Shown here piece by piece: positions 32,744 to 42,700 of a stretch of DNA of 64,000 bases. Within the stretch, counting starts at the first letter, position 1; every line of letters begins with the position of its first letter. The translations under genes were made by a program, and so were the position numbers. Below the pieces are notes generated by a model. It did no database searches. It saw nothing but the letters and a program-made list of their open reading frames with translations, and was not told where the DNA came from. Source of the DNA: Planctomycetota bacterium (GTDB taxonomy: Bacteria; Planctomycetota; PUPC01; JACPCR01). The stretch spans positions 55,719 to 119,718 of the forward strand of contig JACPCR010000055.1 of NCBI GenBank assembly GCA_016179685.1. Reading direction: 5' to 3'.

Positions 32744-34333
32744 TCACGGAGGGTCCGGTGCGCTCATGAAACGCTGAAGAGCGTCGTATTTTGGCGCCTC
32801 AGCGCGGGGCTGGGTGATGTACTCCAGGGCGCCCCAGTTCCCGGCCCCTTCGAAACTGCCACAGTCCAGGAGGTGCATGAACAGGCCGCCGTCGGCCTCA
32901 GCCCAGTCCTTCAGATAACGTGAGTACAGGGCGCTCATGCGCGGGTCGCGGTTGGCGGCCGTAAAGAGCGCGTCCAGCTCGGGGGCGTCTTGGCCCGACA
33001 TGTTCCACAAGTGCTGGCCGCCCTCATAGGCGATCATCGGCAGACCATACTTGCGAGCGACGACCACGTGCGCCAGCATTTCGGCCTTCGCCTTCGGTAA
33101 GGAGGAATTCTCAAGTTCCTTCAACAGCTCGTCGAGGCTCATCTTCCGGGTCCGCGCCACCCCATCCGCGTCTGCGGCGAGCTCCGTGCCGAAATAGGGC
33201 CCGATGGCTACGGCATCGACATGTTTCCGGGTGTCGCCGAAGGACAGCACCAGCTCGTCGGAATACTCGGGCATGCCGTCGGACTGAAAGCTGAGCACGC
33301 GCACGATCCGCTTCTTGCCGAGCAATGGCTCGAAGATCGAGAAAATCTCGACGGCTCGCTTGGCATAGTAGCGCAGCATGGCCTCGCTCGGGTCCTGGCT
33401 CAGCCCGAGAGCCATCCCCTGCTTGCGGGCGTAGGCCGTTTGGGGAAAAACGTCGTTCCAGACCTCGTTGGAATACTCGAGGTATACCTTGAGCTTCGGG
33501 TGCAGCGAACTCTGGACGAGTTCGGCAAATCGGCGGACATAATCGTCGTCGACCGCGTGAGGCAGGCAGAACCAGGGGTCAGCCTGAAGCCGATTGGACA
33601 GTGCAACCATGACTTCCAACGGCGCGCCCTTGATAGTCCAGGTCGCGTCCTGCAGGGTGGCGCGCCCGCTCCAGCGCCGCGCCGCGATGTCTTCGGAGCT
33701 ATCCCCGAGCATCCAGATCATGAACCGCAACGCGCGGTAACCCTTGAGCCGCGACAGGAATACCGGATTGAAGATTTCGTCCGGCTCGGCCTGGATACCC
33801 TCAGGAATCATCCGGATGTTACGGATGTAATTGCCGGGGTCGATCGATGTCAAAGAGAGCGTGGCGTCGCCCTTGCCCGATTCGATCTCGATGATGTCGC
33901 GATGGTCCCCGTGTTTGACCAGCTTGGCCAGATCGGCGTATCCCAAGTCGCCGTTCCCCTCATACTCGACGATAAAGCGCCGCGAGAGAGAACCAGAAAA
34001 TTTGACGGTGTCGTGAAAAAGCACCCGGTTGGCCACCTGGCCCGGCGCGAGAGACTTCACCCAGCCCCGTTCATCCAAATCGAGCCGGCGGCCATCATCC
34101 CAAAAATCCTTTGTGCCCGAAATCCATGCGCTAGACGTCTTGAATGCATCCAGGAATGGCAATTGGGTGCTCCAGTAGGACAGCCCGTTCAAGTTGCTGC
34201 CGATGGTGACCCGGCCGACTTGGATTTCACCCGCCGAGCCGTGGAGCGACCCCGTAATGAGGACGATCATGGCCGCCAAGACCATTTTGCAAGACCTGAG
34301 AATCTGGCGACACGGCATGGGCGTCGGCTTCAT
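32744..34333 (-). CDS. Secreted GH-A-like glycoside hydrolase
   Basis: The 529-residue product has a signal peptide (about 1-35, core MVLAAMIVLITGSLHG, ending SAGE). The rest resembles secreted proteins annotated as cellulose-binding or GH5-like. The motif VYLEYSNEVWN places E290 as candidate acid/base, and MIAYEGGQHLW places E437 as candidate nucleophile, 147 residues apart. The family is not firmly assigned. It is convergent with the rhamnogalacturonan-lyase-like gene and lies last in a minus-strand series after GH65, separated from it by a gene remnant. It probably acts on extracellular polysaccharide. Confidence 0.75.
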   Translation of the reverse strand: MKPTPMPCRQILRSCKMVLAAMIVLITGSLHGSAGEIQVGRVTIGSNLNGLSYWSTQLPFLDAFKTSSAWISGTKDFWDDGRRLDLDERGWVKSLAPGQVANRVLFHDTVKFSGSLSRRFIVEYEGNGDLGYADLAKLVKHGDHRDIIEIESGKGDATLSLTSIDPGNYIRNIRMIPEGIQAEPDEIFNPVFLSRLKGYRALRFMIWMLGDSSEDIAARRWSGRATLQDATWTIKGAPLEVMVALSNRLQADPWFCLPHAVDDDYVRRFAELVQSSLHPKLKVYLEYSNEVWNDVFPQTAYARKQGMALGLSQDPSEAMLRYYAKRAVEIFSIFEPLLGKKRIVRVLSFQSDGMPEYSDELVLSFGDTRKHVDAVAIGPYFGTELAADADGVARTRKMSLDELLKELENSSLPKAKAEMLAHVVVARKYGLPMIAYEGGQHLWNMSGQDAPELDALFTAANRDPRMSALYSRYLKDWAEADGGLFMHLLDCGSFEGAGNWGALEYITQPRAEAPKYDALQRFMSAPDPP

Positions 34334-34361
34334 TCTGACTCCTCCACGTTTAGGCCGGTGT

Positions 34362-34535
34362 TCATAGGCCGCAGGCTCCCGTCACAGGTTTCAGGGTTCG
34401 GTTTTCATCGACGCCGCGCTCGAGGGCGAAACATCCCCCAAGAGCCAGCAACCCGCCCCCTTGTCTCACGAAGTCCCGAATCCACAGACGCCGATCATAA
34501 GGAAATTGGGAGGGCTTCGGCTTCGTTCATAACTC
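34362..34535 (-). pseudogene. Fragment related to the ThuA/GATase-like gene at 52528-53940
   Basis: The minus strand reads YDRRLWIRDFVRQGGGLLAL, then GGCFALERG, ending in a stop. The intact gene has YERRYWIREFVRQGGGLLVL followed by GGMSTLERG. The fragment has an in-frame stop just upstream of the similarity and no start or N-terminal domain. It sits between GH65 and the GH-A-like gene. Confidence 0.7.
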
Positions 34536-34580
34536 ATGGATCAGTGATCGCGGACTCACCGATCATGGGTGCATCTCACT

Positions 34581-36680
34581 TCACTGAATGATGAGGTCCG
34601 CCTTGACCTCCCCCTGAGTGGCGACCAACCGGGCTGGCCGCCCTCGGACCCACAGCCGCTCCACCTCGATGGCATCCATCCCTTCCGGCAAGACGACGGG
34701 TAAGCGCGGCCATTCGGAAGGCTCGTCCGGCCCGATCTGGAGACCCGGCAGACCAAGCACCAGAGCCATGAGGAATCCGCCTGCGCCGGTCAGAAAAACC
34801 GTGTCGGGCGAGGCTTCCAGGCGGAAATTCTGCCTGCCGGCTTCGAGGAACTGGACAAAAGGGTCAACGGTCGAGAGCAGGATCGTTTTCTCGAGGGCCT
34901 CACGGGCCAGCCGACGATTCCCGAGCCGTGCCGCATAGACGGCCATGAGCGGGCCATGCATCATCCCTCCCGCATTCAGGTAGGTCTGGCATTTTCCGAC
35001 GTGCGAGGCCAAAGTCGCCCGGTCCACCTTTTCGCTGTGGCTGTAGTTGTAGGGGAAGAAGGTGTGCAAAACGTCAGGATTGAACGCGCCGCCTTGATAG
35101 ACAAAAGCATCATGGGGAAGAACCTCATGGGTTTCCGGATTCGTGGGGATGAAGAGTTCTTGCTCCACCTCAGCCCACCTCGCGGGCGGCCGAAGTCCGA
35201 TTCGCTGCGCAACGGCTCGCGCTTCCCTCAAGACAAGAATCGAGGCGATGTTGGTGTAGGCATTGTTGCTGACGTTATCGGCGCCTTCATCGGGGCCGGT
35301 CACATGCCGTATCTCATACCCGCGAGACGTGCGAATCACGCGGCTGGCGACCCATTCGGCGACCGCTTCCATGACGGGCCAGGCCTGCTGGCGAAGGAAG
35401 GATGCATCGCCTGACACGTGGACGTATTGAGAGAAGGCAAGAGCAACGCTCAATGTGATGTGCTGTTCCAGAATGCCGCTCGTCCCTCCGGCCCATAGCC
35501 CGGTGACTTCGCTGCCCGAGTTTCCGCTCTGCCAGGGGAACAGGGCGCCGCGGCAGCCGTGGAGCGCCGCGTTGAATCTCGCCGCCGGCAGGCAGCGGCT
35601 TCGGTAATCCAGCATGGCCCTGGCGGATTCCGGCGCGGTGAGCAGCACGGGCAGAAACATGAAGCCTTCGCAGTCCCAGAAGACGTGGCCGCCGTAATAG
35701 TCCCGCTGGCCCAGCCCAAAGGGGGCCACGCTGCAAGGCGAGGAAGAGTGGACGCTGCTGTGGAGATAGAAGAAGGCGGCGTCCGCGGTTTCCTGCCACC
35801 CTTGCTCAGCGCCCACCAGCAGGGGCCTTCCTTTCCACAGCTCGGCCCAGGCCACGCGGTTGTCTTCTCGGAGCTTCTCGAAACCGTGCTGCCGGGCGAG
35901 GCCAATCAATCGAAGGGCCTGCGAGTGGGGCTCCGAGTGCATCAGGCTTGGCACGAGGCATCCGAACTGTCGAAGGGTATAGACCCGACCCGGAGCGGCA
36001 TCGGCGACGTAGGCCTTGAACTGGAGGTCATTTTCGTAGCCCCGGTCGCTGCGAACTTCCTTGACCTCACCTTCCCCGAGAAATTCCGTGGCGAAGGCCG
36101 CGCCGCACGTGGAGAGCCCGCCATCGCTTTCCCAGTGCAGGACCGCATCGCACTGAATTTTCGGTGACGCCATGTGCGGCATGCTCCGCAGCAGAGGCCG
36201 TCCCGGCAGGCCAGCAGGGTCCATCAGGGCTTGAAGCGCCAATGTGCAGGGCCGCTCGACCTCTGCTCGGATTTCTTGAAGCACCAGAGTCGGTAGAGCA
36301 CGGCTGCAAAACGTCACGACGCTCAGGCGAGCCGTCTTGTCTCCCAACCGAACGTCAAACCGGCTCAAGAGTTCCCCGGTAGAAAAGTCGTAGGACTGCC
36401 GAACGAAGGTGGCCAGGAAAGGCCCATTCGCAGGTTTGGCCTTCCGCAACAGGTCCTTGCCAACGATCGAAACCCCGTCCAGAAGAACATCCCCGCCAAT
36501 CGGGTAAGGCGCAGGAGCATAGGCCTCCACGCCTTCCTTCTCATGAATCCCGACAAAGCCATTGACCAGGGCGATTCCGTGGAGCAACGGAATTTTGCCG
36601 ACCCGAAGCCCCACGAGTCCGTTCGCCAGGTAAGCGGGCTGAAATTCGTTCCGATAGACGGTGATTGAATGCGTCTTCAA
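34581..36680 (-). CDS. GH65-family glycosidase or phosphorylase (ATHL1-like)
   Basis: The 699-residue protein has the GH65 signature: an N-terminal beta-sandwich, then GGHVFWDCEGFMFLPVLL in the alpha/alpha toroid, and the general acid E465 in VTGPDEGADNVSNNAYTN. GH65 includes inverting phosphorylases of trehalose, maltose or kojibiose and hydrolases such as the glucosylgalactosyl-hydroxylysine glucosidase; the latter group looks closest, by memory. The start is set at TTG 36680, because GGAGG lies 5 bases upstream and the preceding GH127 stop is 1 base away. A longer open frame would overlap that gene by 58 bases. It is co-transcribed with GH127 and PhyH. Confidence 0.87.
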   Translation of the reverse strand: MKTHSITVYRNEFQPAYLANGLVGLRVGKIPLLHGIALVNGFVGIHEKEGVEAYAPAPYPIGGDVLLDGVSIVGKDLLRKAKPANGPFLATFVRQSYDFSTGELLSRFDVRLGDKTARLSVVTFCSRALPTLVLQEIRAEVERPCTLALQALMDPAGLPGRPLLRSMPHMASPKIQCDAVLHWESDGGLSTCGAAFATEFLGEGEVKEVRSDRGYENDLQFKAYVADAAPGRVYTLRQFGCLVPSLMHSEPHSQALRLIGLARQHGFEKLREDNRVAWAELWKGRPLLVGAEQGWQETADAAFFYLHSSVHSSSPCSVAPFGLGQRDYYGGHVFWDCEGFMFLPVLLTAPESARAMLDYRSRCLPAARFNAALHGCRGALFPWQSGNSGSEVTGLWAGGTSGILEQHITLSVALAFSQYVHVSGDASFLRQQAWPVMEAVAEWVASRVIRTSRGYEIRHVTGPDEGADNVSNNAYTNIASILVLREARAVAQRIGLRPPARWAEVEQELFIPTNPETHEVLPHDAFVYQGGAFNPDVLHTFFPYNYSHSEKVDRATLASHVGKCQTYLNAGGMMHGPLMAVYAARLGNRRLAREALEKTILLSTVDPFVQFLEAGRQNFRLEASPDTVFLTGAGGFLMALVLGLPGLQIGPDEPSEWPRLPVVLPEGMDAIEVERLWVRGRPARLVATQGEVKADLIIQ

Positions 36681-36681
36681 T

Positions 36682-38625
36682 CTAGCCTCCCCTGACCCAA
36701 ACGACCATTTCCCCCGTCCCGCGGTTCGCCCAGAGGGCATAAGGAATGGCCAGGATTCCCACTGCCTTCGGCCGCGAACGGGTGGAGCGATAGAGCTGGT
36801 CTTTCCAGCCGGCGCGGGAGCGCCGGAAGCCCTTTCCGCGAATCACGGCCACCCCGCCCAGCAATCTTTTCCGGTATTCGACGGTCAGCCTTGAGGTTCG
36901 AGGGAGGAACAAGTCGGCCAGGTCGGGCCCGTTGTCGACTTCTTCCAGGCAGTAGACGAGAGGCCCTCGTTGCAGCGCCACCCTTCCGCAGTTCGCCCGC
37001 ACGCTCGGATGCGCCTCAACGCGCTCGACAGGCATGGGCAGAGTCAGTTCGACCTCGTCGCCTTTCGCCCAGTCGCGCCGGACGCAGGCGTAACCACTCC
37101 TCAGGATAGCCGCGACGCTGGTCACCTTTCCATTAACCCTCAAATTTGGCCTCCGGCACCAGCCGGGGATTCGAAGCGCGAGGTCAAAACGGGCCGGACT
37201 CTCCGGATCGAGAGTGAAATGGACCTTTCCCTTCCACGGATAATCGGTTTCCTGCTTCAAAGTCACCTGGGTCCCGCCGACCTGGCATTTCACCCTCCCA
37301 CCCATGTAAAGGTGGACGTAAAGGCCGTCGGAGGAAGTGGAATAGACGAACTGGCCGATTCCGGAGATCACTCGGGCGATGTTCGGCGGACAACAGGCAC
37401 AGCCGAACCATTCCTGCCGGGCCGGAGCGACGTGGTCGCTCGCCGCGTTGCCGCCCTTCGGGTAGGCGGTCAAGTGGTTGGCGTAGAAGAAAGTTCGTCC
37501 ATCGAGCGACAGGCCGCTAAGAACGCCGTTATAGAGAGCACGTTCCATCACGTCGGCGTATTCGGAGTCGGCTTTGATCTGGAGCATCCGATGCGCGAAG
37601 AAGACGAGCGCGATATTGGCGCACGTCTCCGCGTAAGCGGTCTCGTTCGGCAAGTCATAGTCGCAGGTAAAGGCTTCTCCGTGCGAGCTCGAGCCGACCC
37701 CGCCAATAACGTACATCCGCCGATGGACCGCGCTCATCCACAGCCGTTGGCATGCCGCAAGCAACTCTTCGTCGCCCGTTTCGACCGCCACGTCAGCCAT
37801 GCCGGAGTACAAGTAAAGCGCCCGAACGGCGTGCCCGACAGCCTCGTCCTGTTGCCGAACCGGCCTGTGGGCCTGAAAGCACAGGTGGGGCGCGCCAGGC
37901 GAGAATCGATGCGTCCAACTGTTCTTGGGGTCCTCCCCGCGGGCCGCGGCTTCCTGGTCGAAGTAATGCGGCTGCCGGCCGCGTTCATCAACAAAGAATT
38001 TCGCCAGGTCGAGGTAGCGCCTCTCACCGGTGCTCCGGTAGAGCTTCACAAGAGCCAGTTCAACCTCTGGATGGCCGTCGTAGCCGCGCTGCTTGCCCGG
38101 TCCGTCTCCGAAGTTCGCCTCAAGGAGGTCCGCACAACGGCACATCGTGTCGAGAAAATCCCGTTTGCCCGTGGCCTGATAATAGGCGACCGCGCCCTCG
38201 ATGGCGTGTCCCACATCGTACAGCTCATGAAGGTCGCGAAGGTTCGTCCATCGCCTGGCCGGGGCGGTCACGTTGCAATAGAGATACCCATCCGGCTTCT
38301 GACCCCGAATGACCTCGTGAACCGCATGTTCAGCCAATTCGGCCAGCTTGCGGTCTGGACGCACGCCAAGGCAGTAGGCGGCCGCTTCGGTCCATTTGCC
38401 CACGTCGCCTACCCAGATACGCCAGGGTCGGTCTTTGTCCCTCTCCGATTCCCACTGATAGCTTGCCAGCGCGCCCGTTTTTCTGTTCATCTCGTATTCG
38501 AGAGGGATCGTCACGGTGCGCACCGTCTCGACGCGCCTTCCCCAATAGCCGCCTGAAATCCCAACGTTGAGGAAGGACACGGGCGATAGCGGGCAACGCA
38601 GCTTTTCTTTTCGGTCATCGATCAT
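36682..38625 (-). CDS. GH127-family beta-L-arabinofuranosidase (DUF1680)
   Basis: The 647-residue protein has every active-site residue known for Bifidobacterium HypBA1, each at a constant offset of 5: E317 (acid/base) and E333, C335, C411 and C412 (zinc ligands, with C411 the nucleophile), seen in GEAFTCDYDL, AETCANIAL and GCACCPPN. It hydrolyses terminal beta-L-arabinofuranosyl or related residues by a cysteine-dependent mechanism. No signal peptide is visible. The ATG at 38625 is preceded by GGGAG. It lies 64 bases after a PhyH gene and 1 base before GH65, in one operon. Confidence 0.93.
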   Translation of the reverse strand: MIDDRKEKLRCPLSPVSFLNVGISGGYWGRRVETVRTVTIPLEYEMNRKTGALASYQWESERDKDRPWRIWVGDVGKWTEAAAYCLGVRPDRKLAELAEHAVHEVIRGQKPDGYLYCNVTAPARRWTNLRDLHELYDVGHAIEGAVAYYQATGKRDFLDTMCRCADLLEANFGDGPGKQRGYDGHPEVELALVKLYRSTGERRYLDLAKFFVDERGRQPHYFDQEAAARGEDPKNSWTHRFSPGAPHLCFQAHRPVRQQDEAVGHAVRALYLYSGMADVAVETGDEELLAACQRLWMSAVHRRMYVIGGVGSSSHGEAFTCDYDLPNETAYAETCANIALVFFAHRMLQIKADSEYADVMERALYNGVLSGLSLDGRTFFYANHLTAYPKGGNAASDHVAPARQEWFGCACCPPNIARVISGIGQFVYSTSSDGLYVHLYMGGRVKCQVGGTQVTLKQETDYPWKGKVHFTLDPESPARFDLALRIPGWCRRPNLRVNGKVTSVAAILRSGYACVRRDWAKGDEVELTLPMPVERVEAHPSVRANCGRVALQRGPLVYCLEEVDNGPDLADLFLPRTSRLTVEYRKRLLGGVAVIRGKGFRRSRAGWKDQLYRSTRSRPKAVGILAIPYALWANRGTGEMVVWVRGG

Positions 38626-38689
38626 GGGATTCTCCCACCAGAGTAGTCTAAATCCTATCCTCTGTCCTCCGGCGGAACGTCCTTGCAAA

Positions 38690-39535
38690 CTACACCGCGC
38701 GGTTCGCCTCCTCGTAGTATCGATTGATCCCCTGGCCTTCTCCCATGCCGCACCACGCTCCCCGGAAAAGGGTTTGGCGTTTCGGCTTCATCGCGGCAAT
38801 GACCGCGGGCGCCGGGCAGCCCTTCCCCCACTTCGAATTCACCGTGTTGTAACAAGTGAAAAGCGACAGCCGATCATTCTCCTGTCTCAACCACGGTGTG
38901 CCGGAGTGACAGATGGCCTCGGTGAACACCACCACGGAACCCGGCGGGCAGCCGTAGGTCTCCCACAAGGGGCTGTCGTGTCCGCTCACTTCCTCCGGCC
39001 GTGGGAAGGCCGCCTTATGGCTTCCTGAGATAAACAGAGTCCCTCCTTTCCCCTGTTCCACATCGTTGAGCTCCCAGACGACGCGAGTGAGACCAGCATG
39101 CACCCTTCCCGGCAGGTGCTGGTAAATGTGAGAATTGCCGCAGAAATTGAACAGAGAGCCGCCGCCATGGGGGTTGAATTGGTTCTGCCCGAACCGGCGA
39201 AGGCTGGTGTACGTGTGATCGAAACGGAAACCATAGGCCTCTTCCGAAGCCAGATCCTGATGGCTGAGGATTTCATTCAGGACCCCCACGACCACCGGAT
39301 GGTCGAGCAAAATCTCGGAAGGCCCGCCGTGGTTGTCTCGTTCATGGGGTGGGAGCGACTCACGCGCGTGAAGGTATTTCATTTGGTGCGCCCGGACCGA
39401 TCCAAGCTGCTCGCCCGTCAACAGACCCGGCAACAACAGCCACCCCTTGAGATCAAAGATGTACTTTTGCGACTCCGTCATCGGGATGATAGGAAGGCCA
39501 TCCGCGTTGGTCTTGGGAAGATATTCTTCAATCAT
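38690..39535 (-). CDS. PhyH-like dioxygenase lacking the usual iron-binding Asp (4 of 5)
   Basis: The 281-residue protein has the PhyH fold pattern (GWLLLPGLLTGEQL, then GKGGTLFISGSHK), a distal H210 (AICHSGTPW) and R222. Where the other four paralogues in this window have H-x-D, it has H123-G124-G125 in NPHGGG. In Fe/2OG halogenases the Asp is likewise replaced by Gly or Ala, leaving room for halide. It could also be a separate PhyH subgroup with another ligand. GAGGG 6 bases before the ATG supports the start. It leads the operon with GH127 and GH65. Confidence 0.8.
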   Translation of the reverse strand: MIEEYLPKTNADGLPIIPMTESQKYIFDLKGWLLLPGLLTGEQLGSVRAHQMKYLHARESLPPHERDNHGGPSEILLDHPVVVGVLNEILSHQDLASEEAYGFRFDHTYTSLRRFGQNQFNPHGGGSLFNFCGNSHIYQHLPGRVHAGLTRVVWELNDVEQGKGGTLFISGSHKAAFPRPEEVSGHDSPLWETYGCPPGSVVVFTEAICHSGTPWLRQENDRLSLFTCYNTVNSKWGKGCPAPAVIAAMKPKRQTLFRGAWCGMGEGQGINRYYEEANRAV

Positions 39536-39776
39536 TGCTGTCCCTCATCGTAAGACAAAAGAAACGGTAATCGTGCGGCTGGACACATAATAGCCATCTA
39601 TTCTCACACGTTCGGCGAGGAGCCACCAAAGGCGCTTCAGGAATTCTCGTCCGGCGTGCGAGGTCCGCCAGAAGATTTCCTTCGCGAGGGGCCCATCCGC
39701 CTGAAGCGGCCCGCACCAGAAGCGATGTCCACACCAGAGAGGGCCAGCAGGGAGGGGATGGGAGGTTCGCTTCTCA

Positions 39777-42700
39777 TTAGTACCGGGCAAGCCCGATCTG
39801 GCGGCCGCGGTGTGGCGAGAGATCGTGAAGCTCGACCGTGCCTTCATAAAAGTCGAAGCGCTCCTGCTTCTTTTCATCGAGGCCGTTGAGGTGGATGAAT
39901 TCCTGCCATTTCAACTTGGGCCGCAGGCCGAGGGCATCAAGGTCAAGCTTGAGCTTCACGCTCCCTTTGGTCTCTTTCGGTTGGCTGTTGAAGACGCTCA
40001 GCATGACGCGGCAGGCATAATCCTGTCGCAGCCAGAGCGATGTGAGGATGTCCGGATCACCACACTGGATGTACGGGTTGCGCCAGAAGGGGACGAATTG
40101 GGCGCCGAGAACCTCCAGGGGCGGCCTGCCCTGGCTCGGGCCCTGCCAGGAATCAAAGAGCTGGACGTATTCCACCAACCCTCTGGCATAGCGCTGCCGG
40201 CGCTCCTCATCCTTCAGGTGAATGTGGTCCATCCAGCTTATGACCACACCCCAATTCTCGGGACATGATAAAGAGCGCATCCGGTCAAGAGGGTAGCCGT
40301 CCACCCAGTCCATCGCCGATTCGTCGGTGAGCTTGTGGTATTCGCCGTCCAGGATGGCGTCCATCCATCCACAGGCAACCAGGAGATAATCATTCGTGGC
40401 ATGGGAGACCTGGGCTCCGGGAGTCAGACCATGGTCCTGCATGAGGGCGTACATCCGCATGAGGAACCGGCGGGTATTCCATCCGGCATAGCCGGGCTGT
40501 ATGCCCCCGTCCGGAAGGGTGTAGGCCATCCCGTTCTGGATGGTGGAATGGAGAGTGGGAAAAAAGATATCCCAGTAGATGGTCCGGAGGCCGCCCTCGC
40601 GGAAGGCGCGGTCCGCCAAGTAGAGGTAGTACCGGATATTCGTGTCCGGGTAGGCTTCGCTGGAACCCCACTCCGGCCCGAAATAGTTGGAGACTTTCTC
40701 ATCGGGCGATTTCCATCCGTAGCCGACGAGGGGTAGGGAGGTATGGACGAACATCCAGTTCCTGGCCTGGCAGGGATTGCAAGGTTGCTCCTGGCGCACC
40801 TTTTCGTCTGCTTTCTTCTTGTATTCGGACCAGATGGCGCCCCACTCGGCTGGATTCTTGGATGGCGGAGTGAGCCAGTTCCAGCCCTCGATGATGCCTC
40901 CGGTCTTCGGGTCCTTGCGCCACTTGTATCCCCAGGATTCGCCGCCGGAGAACGTTCCATCCCAGGACCCCAGGGCCATGCGCCAGTTCTTCACGAGGGG
41001 CCGGAAGGGCGAGGCCATCAGGCTCAAGGCGAGGGTCCGGGGCTGCTCGAGATCGAAGGATTGTCCGATGATATTGTTCCGGAGAACGACCTGGCCGCCC
41101 TGGCGAACCACCTGGTGAGCGGGCACGTCATTGTGAGGCACCCATCCCTTGTCGTTGTCTGCCCACCAGAGGAGACCGCGGCGCTCGCTTCCGATCCAGA
41201 CACACGGGTAGAAGGAACCGACGGCCATCATGGAGCCGACACGGCCCGTATCGAGGGTTGTCCAGAGGAGTCCATTCTTCTCCGGCGGGATCACCGTGGT
41301 GGTCCGTGCGGCATAGTTGCCGCCGGTCCCGAGACAGACGAGGCATTCGGCCTGGTCGCCGCGGATGGGGAATTCGAGGCGCAGGGCATCGATGCGAACC
41401 GGTTTATTACCGGCGGGCATGAAGGTCGTCTCGAGCCAAAGGAGGCCGTCCTGCTCGATCCACCCCTGACTTCGGAATTCGAGGCCGGCCCCCTTCGCCT
41501 TTCCCTCGAAGTCCACGCGCCAGGGCCGAGTCTGCGTGAAAGCGGGCCGGCCCGCCAGAGAGATCACTTTCTCAGCACCGCCAGCGCCCACGACGATCCG
41601 GGCAGGCCCGTCGAGAACCGGGGCGTTCTGAGAACGGATATCGTCCGGCAGCCCAAGGGCGTTGAGACGGTACGCCCGACCCCACAGGTCGACTTCGGCG
41701 CCTTCGCGCCTTATCGGCTCGAATGGGGGGATCACGCGCTCGATGTTGCCCAGGTCCTTATCCCACCATTCTGCAAATGCCTTCGCCTCGTTCAGCTTGC
41801 TGAACTTTGTCCTCTGGGGTCCAAGCTTCTGGCCATCTTTCATGACCAGAAAAGCTTCCACCTCGTAGGATCCCTCTGAAAGCACAGGCAGGTTCATCAA
41901 CTCCTGGAAGCGAGAAAGGTGCGGATGACGGATGACCCCGCTCGTGATGAAACCCTTGATGCCTTCCTTGCGCACGGCATACGGCACCTCCACGGCATCT
42001 TCCGGCCGGTCAAGAAAGTAAGCGTCCACCTGGATGAAGAGGTTGGATCGCACGGGGTTAAAAGTGGCGGTCAGAGGGAATGACCCCTTTGGAGGTGGGG
42101 AGTGTTTCACCCAGTTCTCTGGATAGCCGGCCTTGAAGTAGGCGAAGGTGCGGAAAAGTTCTTGATCGCCTTCTTTGACCTGATAGAAGAGGTGGCCGGA
42201 ATCGAGGGTATCGGCGCCTGGGTGACGAATCTTCAACTCGGCCGTCTTGCCCGGCTCGACCAGCAGGGAGGCACGTTCTTGGAGATCCTTGCCGAATTCG
42301 GCCAATAGATCCATCCGAGCGACGTCCTTTCTTGGATTGAAGATCCGGAAAGTTGCGGCCGGCTGGCCGTCGCAAGGGCCTGGCAGGTCTTCCATCAAGA
42401 CCTGGACTGCGGGCGTGTTTTCCACGAGGGTGCCAAGAGAGTAGCCATCGGGATTGAAATAACCGCCGTTGCACGGGATTCGAGCCTGACACCACCCGGG
42501 CATGTGATTGAATCCCAGCATCATCCTCCAACGATCGCCAGGCCGGTGCGGGCCCCCCAGCTCGAAATCCTCGAGGGACGCGGATACTTCGCATTCCCAC
42601 CAGCGCCCGTCCCGCGGCGCTGTGCCGGGCTCGGTCAGCCTTGCCGCGGTCTTGAAAGAAGGCAACCAATTCTTGAATTGCTGGCCCACGGAACAGCGCA

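Noticed and set aside
33221..34591. A 456-codon plus-strand frame
   Set aside because: Antisense to the GH-A-like gene, with no domain or ribosome-binding site.
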